In this document: positions 21,970-31,669 of the stretch, one piece after another
How the letters are laid out: each line of letters opens with the position of its first letter
Position numbering within the stretch: the stretch's first letter is position 1
Source of the DNA: Ceratothoa steindachneri
Taxonomy: Eukaryota > Arthropoda > Malacostraca > Isopoda > Cymothoidae
DNA length: 64,000 bases
Direction: 5' to 3'
Assembly (NCBI GenBank): GCA_963969495.1
Contig: OZ018329.1
Coordinates: forward strand, 71,823,452-71,887,451
Program-made: the position numbers and the translations under genes
Notes under the pieces: generated by a model
Told to the model about the DNA's origin: nothing
Database searches by the model: none
The model's input: the letters and a program-made list of their open reading frames with translations, nothing else

Positions 21970-23260
21970 TTAGGAACCATCACAACCTTCCCTTCCCATA
22001 AACTCATCCAACCTACTCTTAAATACATTTAGATTTGGACTACCTACTACCCTCTGCGGCAATTTGTTCCAGAAGTCTACCACTCTATTGATGAAAAAAT
22101 ATTTTCTTAAATCCAACCTACACCCTTGCTTTTTAATTTTCAAGTGGTGACCTCTAGTCCGATTTCCATCATCTAACTCAAAAAACTTGCTAACATCCAA
22201 TTTATCTATCCCGGAAAAAATTTTAAACAGCTAAATCATATCCCCTCTCACACACCTCCTTTCGAACGAGAACATATTTAATACCCTCAGTCTATCTTCA
22301 TATTCAAGGTGCCTCAGGGAAGGAATAATCTTTGTTGCCCTCCGTTGCACTGACTCAAGAAGGTTAATATCGTGTCTAAAATGTGGGGACCAGGCCTGTA
22401 TACAGTACTCTAGATGTGGCCTAACATAAGAGTTATAGAGTTTAAGAATAACCTCCTTACTTTTGTAACTGACATTTCTCTTAATAAAACCCAGCACTCT
22501 ATTTGCCCTATTTCTTGCTTCAATACACTGCTTAGAAAACCTTAATGACTTATCTATTACTACTCCTAGATCTTTCTCATCCTCTACTGAGCTCAGCCAA
22601 TGCCCATCCATTTCATAGTTAAATTCTCTATTATCTTTTCCCATGTTAATAACTTTGCACTTATCAAGGTTGAAAGTCATTTGCCACTTATGTGCCCAGG
22701 ATAACAATTTATTTAAGTCCCCCTGCACTTTAAAATTATCATCAATATCTTTAACTACAGCTGCTAATTTGGTATCATCCGCAAAAATTGACACTTTATT
22801 ATTAACTGCCTCCCCAAGATCGTTTATATAGATGACAAATAATAATGGACCGAGAACTGATCCCTGAGGAACCCCACTGATAACATCCCTCCACTCTGAC
22901 TTTACACCATTTAGCACTACCCTTTGCTTCCTGTCTTTCAGCCACTCAGCTATCCAATTTGAAACACCCCCACATATCCCAATCATTTTTAATTTATGAA
23001 CTAGTCTCCTGTGTGGTACCTTATCAAATGCTTTACTAAAATCTAAGTAAATTATATCTACATTCTCTCCCTTATCTACTTGATCTGTTACAAACTCCAG
23101 AAAGTCTAGTAAGTTAGTCAAACATGATCTACCTGATCTAAACCCATGCTGAGCATCGCTGATTAACCCCTCCCTCTCTAGATGTTGGCAAATCCCTTTT
23201 TTAACTATTTTCTCAAGAATTTTACAGACTACAGGAGTTAGGCTAACCGGTCTAAAGTTA
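21970..23260 (-). pseudogene. CR1-B1 RT and C-terminus in I2
   Basis: Shows QHGFRSGRSCLTNLLDFLEF, YLDFSKAFDKVPHRRLVHKL, ISGVPQGSVLGPLLFVIYIN, SIFADDTKLAAVV (intact FADD) and the C-terminal [18 protein letters not shown] and GREGCDGS. One stop interrupts it near 22231 (GDMI then stop instead of GDMIELFK). Otherwise it is open over about 430 codons, and so probably younger than its host. Confidence 0.9.
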
Positions 23261-24600
23261 TCATCCTCCGATCCACACTAATGTTGGTAAACACCTCTTT
23301 CCCTGACCCATGAGTACTATACATAAGACTATTTAGTTTCTCCTTTGTAAATACTGATGCAAAATGACCATTTAGTACCTCAACTATTTCCTCATCAGTT
23401 TCTCTCACAACCCCTTCATATTTGATAGGTCAGATTTTAACTCTGCCAGACTTGTTATTAATTTTATAGTAACTAAAGAACTTCCTAGAATCTTTGTTGC
23501 TATCCTGAGCTAATTTAATTTCTGACACCCTTTTGTTCTTCTTTATAATCTTATTTAACTCATTCCTAGCCATTCTATAATCACTTAAATTTTGAATATT
23601 ATTTTGTACCTGTAATTTTTTGTATGCCCTTTTCTTCTCTGAAATTTTTCTAGCTATCTCCTGATTCCACCATAATGGTTTCCTACTTTTGTTCCTAATG
23701 GCCTTCAATGGGATACATTGTTCTTGGACTACATTTATTATATGCTTGAAAGTATCCCACATCCCATAAGCATTTTTACCTCTGAATTCTACATCCCAGT
23801 CTACCAAATTTAGCAAGCTTCGAAGTTTTACATAATCTCCCTTATGAAAATTTGGAACTTTTTCAGCATTCTCGGTTATTTTACCCTTCTCAATTCCCAA
23901 GTTAAAACGAACTATCTGATGGTCACTATTTCCCAATGCTTCCCCAACAGTCAATTCTTGAACTAAATGATCACTGTTAGAAAGTACTAAATCTAATATA
24001 TTGTCTCCCCTCGTTGGCTCATTAACAAATTGATTCAAAAAATTATCCTCAAAGCATTCTATGAACCTGCCACTTGTTCTATCCCTACCTATCATATTTT
24101 CCCAGTCCAGAGTTTAAGTTGAAGTCCCCAATAATAACTGCATCTGTTTCACATCCCTTACTTATTTCCCTTATCATTAGTTCATCCATATCATCAGTCT
24201 GCCCAGGTGGCCTGTAAAAAGCTCCCAAATGCACCATTCTATTTTTACTGAACTTAATATCTATCCAAAGTGACTCAACTCCATCCTGCTTTATTGAAGT
24301 ATTTAAACTTGAAACAATGTTGTTTTTTATATAGATAATTATTCCTCCACCAATCCTACCTGTCCTTTGACTAATGTACATATTATAGCCCTGTAAATCA
24401 AATTCACTTATAGTGTCACGAAATTCTATTTCATTAACCCATGATTCAGTAACGCATAATATATCTATATCCTCATTGCTAATATAACTAAATAGCTCAT
24501 CCTTCTTGTTTCTAAGACTACGAGCATTTGTATAGGAACAATTTAACGCCCCTATCCCTGAAGCACCTCTTGAAACTTGAATGACCTCTCATAATATACA
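23261..24600 (-). pseudogene. CR1-B1 ORF2: endonuclease and linker of H1
   Basis: AP-endonuclease from about 24565: TNARSLRNKKDELF, then VTESWVNE (catalytic Glu), GGGIIIYIKNNIV, HLGAFYRPPGQTDDMDEL, VIIGDFNLNS (Asp and Asn), a frameshift near 24090, EPTRGDNILDLVLSNSDH and EALGNSDHQIVRFN (SDH). The linker to the RT reads KPLWWNQEIARKISEKKRAY, KKNKRVSEIKLAQDSNKDSR and KFFSYYKINNKSGRVKI, then a nonsense codon (GGA to TGA compared with copy D), then NISVDRRM at the I2 junction. All endonuclease motifs are present apart from the frameshift. Confidence 0.9.
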
Positions 24601-24638
24601 ATAATGTCCTCTCATAATTCCCTGACCAGTATTAGTAT

Positions 24639-24785
24639 CTAGTTTCCCGCCCACAAAGACCTAATAACACGATCATACTCCTCCCACAACACATCTACCC
24701 CCCTCCTACTCAAATGCAGTCCATCCATCGCATACATTTCTTTCATTCCAACAAACCTATACCACACATCCACAAACATGACACC
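24639..24785 (-). pseudogene. CR1-B1 ORF1 C-terminus of H1
   Basis: VMFVDVWYRFVGMKEMYAMD, GLHLSRRGVDVLWEEYD and IRSLWAGN then TAG. It completes the esterase domain that is interrupted by I1; DGLH is the DxxH active-site motif. Joining 25728 to 24785 gives REMEGVMFVDVW in frame, matching the corresponding region of the intact ORF1 (CEELGLVFVDVW). Confidence 0.9.
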
Positions 24786-25727
24786 TAACATAACATAATT
24801 TCACGGATGACAAAAGCCACAAGGGCCTATCAAAGGTCATCCGCATCCGTCAAATCCCACCCACATAATGCATCCATAGGATTTTGTCAGATCATGCAGC
24901 TACAATATACAATTTAACAATATATAGGAATGTTCAACCATGCATCTACAATATATAATTTAAAGACTCCATAGGAGTCTGTCAAAAAAAAAATCAAAGT
25001 CCCCCAAAATATACAATAAAAAGAAACTGCATCCATAGGAATGAGTCAAGAAACATATCCACATACCAAAAAGTAAGAAATTAACCCTCCATCCCCATAT
25101 AATCATCCAATCTGCGCTTGAAAACATTCAAGTTTGGGCTGTCTACAGTCTCAGGTGGCAAACTATTCCAATAATCCACCACTCTGTTAGTGAAAAAATA
25201 TTTTCTAACATCCAGTCTGCACCTCTGTTTTTTAATCTTTAAGTGGTGGCCTCTAGTTCTATTACTACCTTCTAACTCAAATAACTTGCTGAAATCCAAT
25301 TTATCCATCCCAGAAAAGATTTTAAAAAGCTCAATCATATCTCCCCTCACACACCTTCATTCAAATGAAAACATATTTAATACCCTCAGTCTATCTTCAT
25401 ATTCAAGGTGCTTCAGGGATGGTATTATTTTTGTTGCCCTCCTTTGTACTGACTCTAATAAGTTTATATCATGTCTAAAATGTGGTGACCATGCCTGTAT
25501 ACAGTACTCTAAATGTGGCCTGACATAGGAGTTGTATAGTTTAAGGATGACCTCCTTACTCTTGTAGCTAACATTTCTTTTAATGTAACCTAGCACCCTA
25601 TTTGCTCTATTTTTTGCCTCAATACACTGCTTTGAAAATTTCAGTGACCTATCTACTACTACTCCTAAGTCCTTCTCATCTTCAACTGAATTAAGCCAAT
25701 ACCCATCCATCTCATAGCTAAATTCCC
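24786..25727 (-). mobile_element. Insertion I1: 5'-truncated CR1-B2 copy inside H1 ORF1
   Basis: 942 bp. Starts (reverse strand) at GGGAATTTAGCTATGAGATG in the RT after motif C, codes to the family end DYMGMEG, then a 3' UTR with one hairpin (24805-24842) and a short TTATG tail. ORF1 continues in frame on both sides. The 5' junction shows 2-3 bases of microhomology and there is no clear target duplication. Confidence 0.9.
25081..25720 (-). pseudogene. CR1-B2 ORF2 C-terminal part (I1)
   Basis: [99 protein letters not shown] and a terminal DYMGMEG stop. A Glu/Phe-Glu codon change near 25357 (RRC lost) breaks the frame once. No RT catalytic residues are included. Confidence 0.85.
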
Positions 25728-26400
25728 TTCCATCTCACGCATCCTCCTCACATAATCATTCAGCCCAATTGCACAAGACATCCATTCTACCCCAACATCC
25801 ATTCTTGGAAGCACACCTGTCACAACACCTTTCATTTTGTGTGTTGAATGGAACAGGAGCTGCCAAGTGTAGGCCATGAATGGTCTTTTGCAGTCTCCTT
25901 CTTTTCTTATGTTCATTCTAGTTTCTTTCACCTTTTCAATCAACCTCTTGTACCTCTCACGTAACTCACATGCACCCACTTTCTTCACATCATTCACTCC
26001 TACATGTGTAATCACAACCGCATCCCTTGCACAGCCAGACACCAGCTCCTCATACCTATCAGACAGATCTTTCACTCCAGCACCCGGCAAACAAACCCTC
26101 AAACCATTCAATCTACTTGAATTCAACTTCCTATCTAAGTATCTAACTCGCGAATCACCCATCACAAGCACTTCAGTCAGACTCCTATTCCTAACCCCCA
26201 CAGACCTAACTCCATCCCCACTCCTATTCTCATTCAAACTACCAGTCACTCTACCTCCACCCCCACCCCCATCAGTCATATCACTTCCAGTTACTTCCTC
26301 TCTTAGGGCACTGAATCTATTAGTCAAGCTAATAGGTTTTGTGTCTTTCTGACTCACACACCTATTCTCCCCCTGGCTAACAACCTCAACAGAGGCTGTC
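25728..26400 (-). pseudogene. CR1-B1 ORF1 of H1: esterase domain, N-terminally truncated
   Basis: SGNH-type esterase blocks: EVLVMGDSRVRYLD (GDS nucleophile), VCLPGAGVKDL (Gly block) and VVITHVGVNDVKK (GxND). Relative to the intact ORF1 it lacks the first ~85 residues with the Cys-rich finger; the recognisable start is SVEVVSQGE near 26390. It contains a 27-codon extra segment (NIRKEGDCKRPFMAYTWQLL...) from an 81-bp insertion at 25837-25917 that keeps the frame. It continues into 24785-24639 beyond I1. Confidence 0.9.
25837..25917 (-). mobile_element. 81-bp SINE-like insertion in H1 ORF1, with 6-bp target duplication
   Basis: Flanked by TTCATT at 25831-25836 and 25912-25917. On the reverse strand it begins CATAAGAAAAGAAGGAGACT and ends CATTCAACACACAAA. 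A second copy lies at 31840-31925. The unit is an exact multiple of three, so the host frame stays open. From memory, CATAAGAA...-type short repeats occur in many animals; the family is not assigned. Confidence 0.75.
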
Positions 26401-26651
26401 TGGCTTTGTCGTTGGCTGTCTGGCTTTGTTCTGGAAGGTTGTCTTACAGGAGCTCCTGATTCTCATTGTAAGATTGGGATATAATACTGATTTGGGTGTG
26501 TAATTTTTCTTGTATTTATTTAATACATCAATCACTGTATAATAAATACATTAGTGATTAATACTTTTGGGGAAGATAACTAGCAGCAATCCTGAGCAAG
26601 AATTTTTTTTTTGGTGAGTGTTAACTTTTTCATTAGTAAATTTCTGAGAGT
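26401..26651. promoter_or_regulatory. Region between divergent CR1 copies, includes the CR1-X 5' UTR
   Basis: Separates H1 (leftward) and CR1-X (rightward). It holds a 15-bp direct repeat GGCTGTCTGGCTTTG at 26394 and 26413. The last ~50-100 bp should be the CR1-X 5' UTR with an internal promoter, but no promoter motif can be pointed to. A T-run sits at 26608-26617. Confidence 0.35.
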
Positions 26652-27671
26652 ATGGCTTTTTGTATAGATGGTGAGAGCATGCCGTTTGAAAGTAGTGTGT
26701 ATGTGGTGTGTGATGCATGTGGAGTTGAAAGGAGAGTGAATGTAACTGAATGCCGTGTGTGTTTTCTGGAAGGGGAGGTTAGGAGGTTGAGTGGGGAATG
26801 TAAGAGGTTGAATGATTTGGTGTTTGAGGTGAGAAGAGATGCAAGTGTGCGATTGAAGGGTGAGATTAGTGCTAAGAGGGTGGAAGATAGGGCTAGGACT
26901 GGGAACAGTGTGGAAGTTGTGAGTGATGATGAATGGTGGGTGAAAATGGATAGGATAGATAAGTTAGGACAGGTTAGGTGTGTGAATGAGAGGGACATAG
27001 AACCTGTTAGGTTGACTAACAGATTCAATGTCCTGAGAGAGGAAGAGTGTGAAAGTGATTTGCCTGGTGTGATTGTGGATGAAAGCAGGATGGGTGGTAG
27101 CGTGACTGAGAGCAGGAGGGAGGGTAATGTTAGGCCAAGACAGAATAGGAGAATGACTGAGGTGCTAGTGATGGGTGACTCTCAGATTAGGTATTTAGAT
27201 AGGAAGTTGAGTGATAGCAAGTGGAAGGGAATGAGAGTTTGTCTGCCGGGTGCTGGTGTAAGTGATGTTTGTGAGAGGTATGATAGGCTGGTTTCTGGGT
27301 GTGAGAGGGATGCAGTTGTGATTACGCATGTGGGAGTGAATGATGTAAAGAAGGTGGGTACATGTGAGTTACGTGAGCAGTATAAAAGGTTAGTTGAAAG
27401 GATGAGTAAAAGCAGGGTAAAAGGTGTTGTTTCTGGTGTGCTTCAGAGATTGGATGTAGGGGTAGAATGGTTGTCGCGTGCAATTGGTTTGAATGAATTT
27501 GTGAAAGGACTGTGTGAGGAGCTAGGATTGGTGTTTGTAGATGTCTGGGGAGGGTTTTACGGGAATAGGAGGTTGTATGCGATGGATGGGCTCCATCTTA
27601 GTCGGGCAGGTGTTGAGGTTCTATGGGGGGAGCTGGATAGTGTGATTAGGTCCTTAAGGGTGGGAAACTAG
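26652..27671 (+). CDS. CR1-X ORF1 protein: Cys-rich finger plus SGNH esterase, intact
   Basis: 339 residues, uninterrupted. N-terminal zinc-binding pattern: C20-x2-C23...C34-x2-C37, like the PHD-type finger reported for CR1 ORF1. A charged, probably coiled-coil stretch follows (about 38-110). From about 168 there is an SGNH hydrolase/esterase domain: G175-D176-S177 (nucleophile), the G200/G202 block in LPGAG, N230 in HVGVND, and D312-x2-H315 in DGLH. The PHD plus esterase layout is the described ORF1 of CR1-like LINEs and is thought to act in RNP formation or membrane/lipid interaction; the substrate is unknown. The stop lies 97 bp before the ORF2 ATG. The two H1/F relatives share most of the esterase part. 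All catalytic residues are present, so it may be functional. Confidence 0.9.
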   Translation: MAFCIDGESMPFESSVYVVCDACGVERRVNVTECRVCFLEGEVRRLSGECKRLNDLVFEVRRDASVRLKGEISAKRVEDRARTGNSVEVVSDDEWWVKMDRIDKLGQVRCVNERDIEPVRLTNRFNVLREEECESDLPGVIVDESRMGGSVTESRREGNVRPRQNRRMTEVLVMGDSQIRYLDRKLSDSKWKGMRVCLPGAGVSDVCERYDRLVSGCERDAVVITHVGVNDVKKVGTCELREQYKRLVERMSKSRVKGVVSGVLQRLDVGVEWLSRAIGLNEFVKGLCEELGLVFVDVWGGFYGNRRLYAMDGLHLSRAGVEVLWGELDSVIRSLRVGN

Positions 27672-27768
27672 AAGCTGTTAAGGTAAGGGAATAACAGGAA
27701 TAAAGGGCAGGTGTAGGAAATGGAAGGGATGCAGTGATAGAGGAATAGCTGGGGGAGAGGGCATACTG

Positions 27769-28734
27769 ATGCGTTATAGGGGGACTAATGCACAAGTGAA
27801 TGAGCAGATAACTAGGAATAAAAAAGAACAATGCAATGAAGATGGGAATAATATAAAAAACTTAAAAATATACTACACAAATGGTCGGAGTATAAGGAAT
27901 AAGATAGATCTCTTAAGAGCGTTAGCAAGTGAAGAGAATTTTGATATAATTGCGATAACAGAGTCATGGCTTGATTTGGCAGGTAATCACTTTAAACCTG
28001 AGGTTGAGATTGAGGGCTTTAACATGTTCCATACAGATAGGAATAGGAAGAGAGGAGGAGGGGTTATTATTTATATTAAAGATAATCTCCAGTGTTGTGT
28101 AAACAGTACAATTAAATTAGATGATAACACAGAGTCATTATGGCTAAATGTAAAGGAAGGTAAAAACAAGCTTGTCATAGGATTATTATACAGACCACCA
28201 AATCTTAGTAAGGAAGCTTCAAATCTTCTGTGGCAGGAGATTGAACGGGCATGTAGAAGTAAGCATGTGTGTATAATGGGCGATTTTAATTACAGAAATA
28301 TAGACTGGGAAGCTCTTGTGGGTGATCAGGAGGCTGAGGAATTTTTGAATGTTGTCCAAGATAATTTTCTGAGGCAGATTATTAACGAACCCACTAGAGG
28401 TAATAATATACTGGATTTAGTTCTGACAAATAGGGAAGAAGTTATTAAGGATACTGAGATTGGAGGAAATTTGGGTAATAGTGACCATTGTGAAATTAGA
28501 TTCAAGATGAAATGGAATGGTATTGATAGTAGCATGAACAATGTTAAAATTCCTGACTTTAGAAGAGCAAATTATAATGGGCTCAGGACTTACCTGGAGG
28601 CAGTTGTACAGAAACCAGGCAATGAAATCAATTCAGGAATAGATTCAATGATATCAGTTAGTGGAGACAATAATCACCAGGAGGAAGAGATTACAATTGA
28701 AGAGGAGTATGAAAGAATAATTGAGCAATTATTA
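27769..28734 (+). pseudogene. CR1-X ORF2, first part: AP endonuclease
   Basis: Residues 1-322 of ORF2. Endonuclease motifs: YTNGRSIRNK (N38), ITESWLDL (E65, metal ligand), LYRPPN (Y141), IMGDFNYRNIDW (D172, N174), GNNILDLVLTN (D216) and LGNSDHCEIRF (S238-D239-H240). All catalytic positions are present. The linker toward the RT begins near 250. The open frame runs on into I3 sequence to 28815, but that extension is not part of the element. It nicks target DNA for target-primed reverse transcription. Marked pseudogene only because I3 separates it from the RT. Confidence 0.9.
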
Positions 28735-28736
28735 AC

Positions 28737-29399
28737 ATGGGGAGAGATAATAGGGAATTTAGCTATGAGATGGATGGATATTGGCTTAATTCAGTTGAAG
28801 ATGAGAAAGACTTAGGAGTGGTAGTAGATAGGTCACTGAAATTTTCAAAGCAGTGTATTGAGGCAAAAAATAGAGCAAATAGGGTGCTAGGTTACATTAA
28901 AAGAAACGTTAGCTACAAGAGTAAGGAGGTCATCCTTAAACTATACAACTCTTATGTCAGGCCACATTTAGAGTACTGTATACAGGCATGGTCACCACAT
29001 TTTAGACATGATATAAACTTATTAGAGTCAGTACAAAGGAGGGCAACAAAAATAATACCATCCCTGAAGCACCTTCAATATGAAGATAGACTGAGGGTAT
29101 TAAATATGTTTTCATTTGAAAGAAGGTGTGTGAGGGGAGATATGATTGAGCTTTTTAAAATCTTTTCTGGGATGGATAAATTAGATTTCAGCAAGTTATT
29201 TGAGTTAGAAGGTAGTAATAGAACTAGAGGCCACCACTTAAAGATTAAAAAACAGAGGTGCAGACTGGATGTTAGAAAATATTTTTTCACTAACAGAGTG
29301 GTGGATTATTGGAATAGTTTGCCACCTGAGACTGTAGACAGCCCAAACTTGAATGTTTTCAAGCGCAGATTGGATGATTATATGGGGATGGAGGGTTAA
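28737..29399 (+). pseudogene. CR1-B2 ORF2 C-terminal part (I3), open
   Basis: Uninterrupted from REFSYEMDGYWLNSVEDEKD through FSKQCIEAKNRANRVLGYIK, IQAWSPHFRHDINLLESVQR and [20 protein letters not shown] to the end DYMGMEG. It contains the RT thumb and C-terminal region only. About 220 codons with no damage, consistent with a young insertion. The I1 copy is nearly identical. Confidence 0.9.
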
Positions 29400-29704
29400 T
29401 TTCTTACTTTTTGGTATGTGGATATGTTTCTTGACTCATTCCTGTGGATGCAGTTTCTTTTTATTGTATATTTTGGGGGATTTTGATTTTGTTTTTGACA
29501 GACTCCTATGGAGGCTTTAAATTATATATTGTAGATGCATGGTTGGACATTCCTATGGATTGTTAAATTGTATATTGTAGCTGCATGATCTGACAAAATC
29601 CTATGGATGCATTATATGGGTGGGATTTGATGGATACGGATGACCTTTGATAGGCCCTTGTGGCTTTTGTCATCCGTTAAATTATGTTATGTTATGTTAT
29701 GTTA
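29400..29704 (+). repeat. CR1-B2 3' UTR of I3: single hairpin and TTATG tail
   Basis: The 38-nt hairpin at 29638-29675 (7-bp perfect stem GGATGAC/GTCATCC) lies about 6 bp before the TTATG tail. TATTGTAGxTGCATG occurs twice upstream (29526 and 29572), an internal direct repeat of the 3' UTR. Confidence 0.9.
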
Positions 29705-31669
29705 GGTCAGATGATTAACATTCCATATAAGGAGATTAGGACTAAAAATAATGACCCAAAATGGATGACAGATAAAATTAAGCATTATATTGGCATTAAA
29801 AAAGGCATTTATAGGAAAATAAAAAATGGGGAGGATCACTTAAGGCAGAGATATAATGAACTAGCAAGAGATGTTAAAAAGTTAGTTAGAGTAGCAAAGA
29901 GAAATTATGAAATTAAAGTGGCAAATAGGGCAAAGGAAGATCCTAAAAGTTTTTATCAATTATACAAAACTAAGGTTAGAGATAAAATAGGCCCACTTAT
30001 AGATTCCAATGGAGAATTAGTGAGTGATAGGGACTCAATGGCTGGAATGCTAAATGACTTTTTTCTCTCAGTATTTACACAGGAGGATACTCTAAATATA
30101 CCTGAGGTGTCAATGATCTTTCGGGGTAATGATGAAGAGAAATTAAAGGATATATTGATCACAAAGGAGATAGTGACAAAGGAAATTGATAAAATCAAAA
30201 GTAGTAAAGCACCCGGTCCTGATGAGCTCTTTCCTAGAATTTTGAAAGAATGTAAGGATGTGTTAAGTGAGCCCCTAGCATGCATCTTTAGAAAATCATT
30301 GGAGAGTGGCATTGTGCCAGTGGCATGGAAGAAAGCCAATGTGATACCTATATTTAAGAAAGGGGATAAAACAAATATGTCTAATTACAGACCAGTAAGT
30401 TTGACATCAGTGGTAGGGAAAATGATGGAATCTATTATAGCAAGGAATATTAGAGATCACTTGGATAAGCATAAGTTGATAAAAGAATCACAGCATGGCT
30501 TTAGTAAGGGTAAATCCTGTCTCACTAATTTGCTGTCTTTTTATAGTAAGGTGTATGAAGCAGGAGATAATGATGAAAACTATGATATTTTATACTTGGA
30601 CTTTAGTAAGGCTTTTGATCGAGTGCCATACTTACGACTTCTGAGCAAAGTTAAAGCACACGGGATCGATGGCAGTATATATAGGTGGATTCAGTCATGG
30701 CTTGGTGACAGACAGCAAAGAGTTAGTATAGATGGAGTTAAATCTGAGTGGGGGTGTGTTAGCAGTGGAGTTCCTCAAGGATCTGTTTTGGGTCCCTTGC
30801 TATTCTTAATTTATATTAATGATCTTGACATAGGTATAAGTAGTGACCTGAGTAAATTTGCTGATGATACTAAGCTAGGTAGGGCCATTAGGTCTGATTC
30901 TGATGCTGTTGTAATGCAGGAGGAATTGACCATTCTGTCCAATTGGGCCGAGAAATGGCAAATGAAGTTTAACATAGACAAATGTAGTGTACTTAGTATA
31001 GGTAGAAATAATCCATTGAATAGTTATAAATTAAATGGCAGAATTTTAGGGAGGACTGATTGTGAGAGAGACTTGGGTATTTTGGTAAGTTCAGACCTTC
31101 GTCCTAGAAAGCAATGTCTAAATGCTAAGAATAAAGCTAATAGGATATTGGGATTCATTAGGAGGAGTGTAAGCAATAAGAGTGCTGAAGTCATTCTAAA
31201 ACTGTATCTGGCGCTAGTTAGGCCTCATCTAGACTATGCAGTACAATTTTGGTCACCATATTATAGGAAGGATATTGATTTGCTTAAGTCTGTGCAGAGA
31301 AGGATGACAAAGATGATTGGTGGGCTAAGGAACTTACCCTATGGTGAAAGGCTCAGAAAACTAAATCTACATACATTGGAAAGGAGAAGAGTCAGAGGGG
31401 AATTGATTGAAGTCTTCAAATGGGTAAAAGGATATAATAAAGGGGATCTGGGTAAGGTTCTTATACTTAGTGAACATGACAGGACACGTAGCAATGGGTT
31501 TAAGCTTGATAAGTATAGGTTTAGGAAGGAGATTGGGAGGAATTGGTTTACAAATCGTGTGGTAGATGAATGGAATAGGCTCACTAGGCATGTGATAGAA
31601 GCCTCCTCTCTGGGTAGTTTTAAGAATAGATTAGATAAATATATGGATGAAGCTGCTAGATGGGACTGA
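29705..31669 (+). pseudogene. CR1-X ORF2, second part: reverse transcriptase, fully open
   Basis: 654 residues. Linker KEIRTKNNDPKWMTDKIKHY, then SSKAPGPDELFPRILKECKD, VAWKKANVIPIFKKGDKTNM and NYRPVSLTSVVGKMMESIIA (fingers), SQHGFSKGKSCLTNLLSF, LYLDFSKAFDRVPY (motif A, about 30592), SSGVPQGSVLGPLLFLIYIN (motif B), SKFADDTKLG (motif C, DD at 30863-30868), WQMKFNIDKCSVLSIGR (motif D/E region), and the thumb and C-terminal LVRPHLDYAVQFWSPYYRKD and EHDRTRSNGFKLDKYRF, ending ARWD. Every RT catalytic residue is intact. The apparent extra N-terminal codons upstream are translation of the I3 tail. Confidence 0.92.

Larger units (their letters stand above)
21630..23260 (-). mobile_element. Insertion I2: 5'-truncated CR1-B1 copy inside H1 ORF2
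   Basis: Begins (reverse strand) at ACTTTAGACCGGTTAGCC, equivalent to FRPVSLTPVV of the RT, and ends in a tail of about four TTATG units (21630-21655). The host reads ...ISVDRRM before and IKGLIGEL after the insert, exactly the order seen in copy D (INIDREEIKGLIMQL). About 1.63 kb. No target duplication beyond 3-4 ambiguous bases. Confidence 0.9.
19803..26400 (-). mobile_element. Nearly complete CR1-B1 LINE (H1), split by two nested insertions
   Basis: Read on the reverse strand: ORF1 (26400 to 25728), insertion I1 (25727 to 24786), end of ORF1 (24785 to 24639), ORF2 endonuclease and linker (about 24600 to 23261), insertion I2 (23260 to 21630), ORF2 RT and C-terminus (21629 to 20135), 3' UTR with two hairpins (20134 to 19825) and AACAT tail (about 19804-19820). 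Both host junctions keep the reading frame across the insert. Without the inserts H1 is about 4.0 kb. It lacks the first third of ORF1. H1 also carries an 81-bp in-frame insertion in ORF1, a frameshift near 24090 and a nonsense codon near 23434. Confidence 0.9.
28735..29704 (+). mobile_element. Insertion I3: 5'-truncated CR1-B2 copy inside CR1-X ORF2
   Basis: 970 bp on the same strand as its host. It starts at ACATGGGGAGAGATAATAGG in the RT after motif C, codes to DYMGMEG (29399), then a 3' UTR with one hairpin (29638-29675) and four TTATG units (29682-29704). Host codons read EQLL before and GQMINIP after, in the same frame. At the 5' junction host and element share TTATTA (microhomology). 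No target duplication longer than TTA. Confidence 0.92.

Noticed and set aside
15494..25528. Repeated forward ORFs such as LSIPEKILKSSIISPLTHLL at several CR1 copies
   Set aside because: They are antisense readings of the conserved CR1-B C-terminus.
28735..28815. C-terminal extension of the CR1-X endonuclease ORF (GEIIGNLAMRW...)
   Set aside because: It is out-of-frame translation of the I3 insertion.
29681..29704. Telomeric repeat
   Set aside because: The unit is TTATG, not the arthropod TTAGG, and it follows the CR1-B hairpin at nearly every 3' end, so it is the retrotransposon tail.
29684..31669. A 661-residue protein starting at ATG 29684
   Set aside because: The ATG is in the TTATG tail of I3. 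It is the second half of CR1-X ORF2, not an independent gene.
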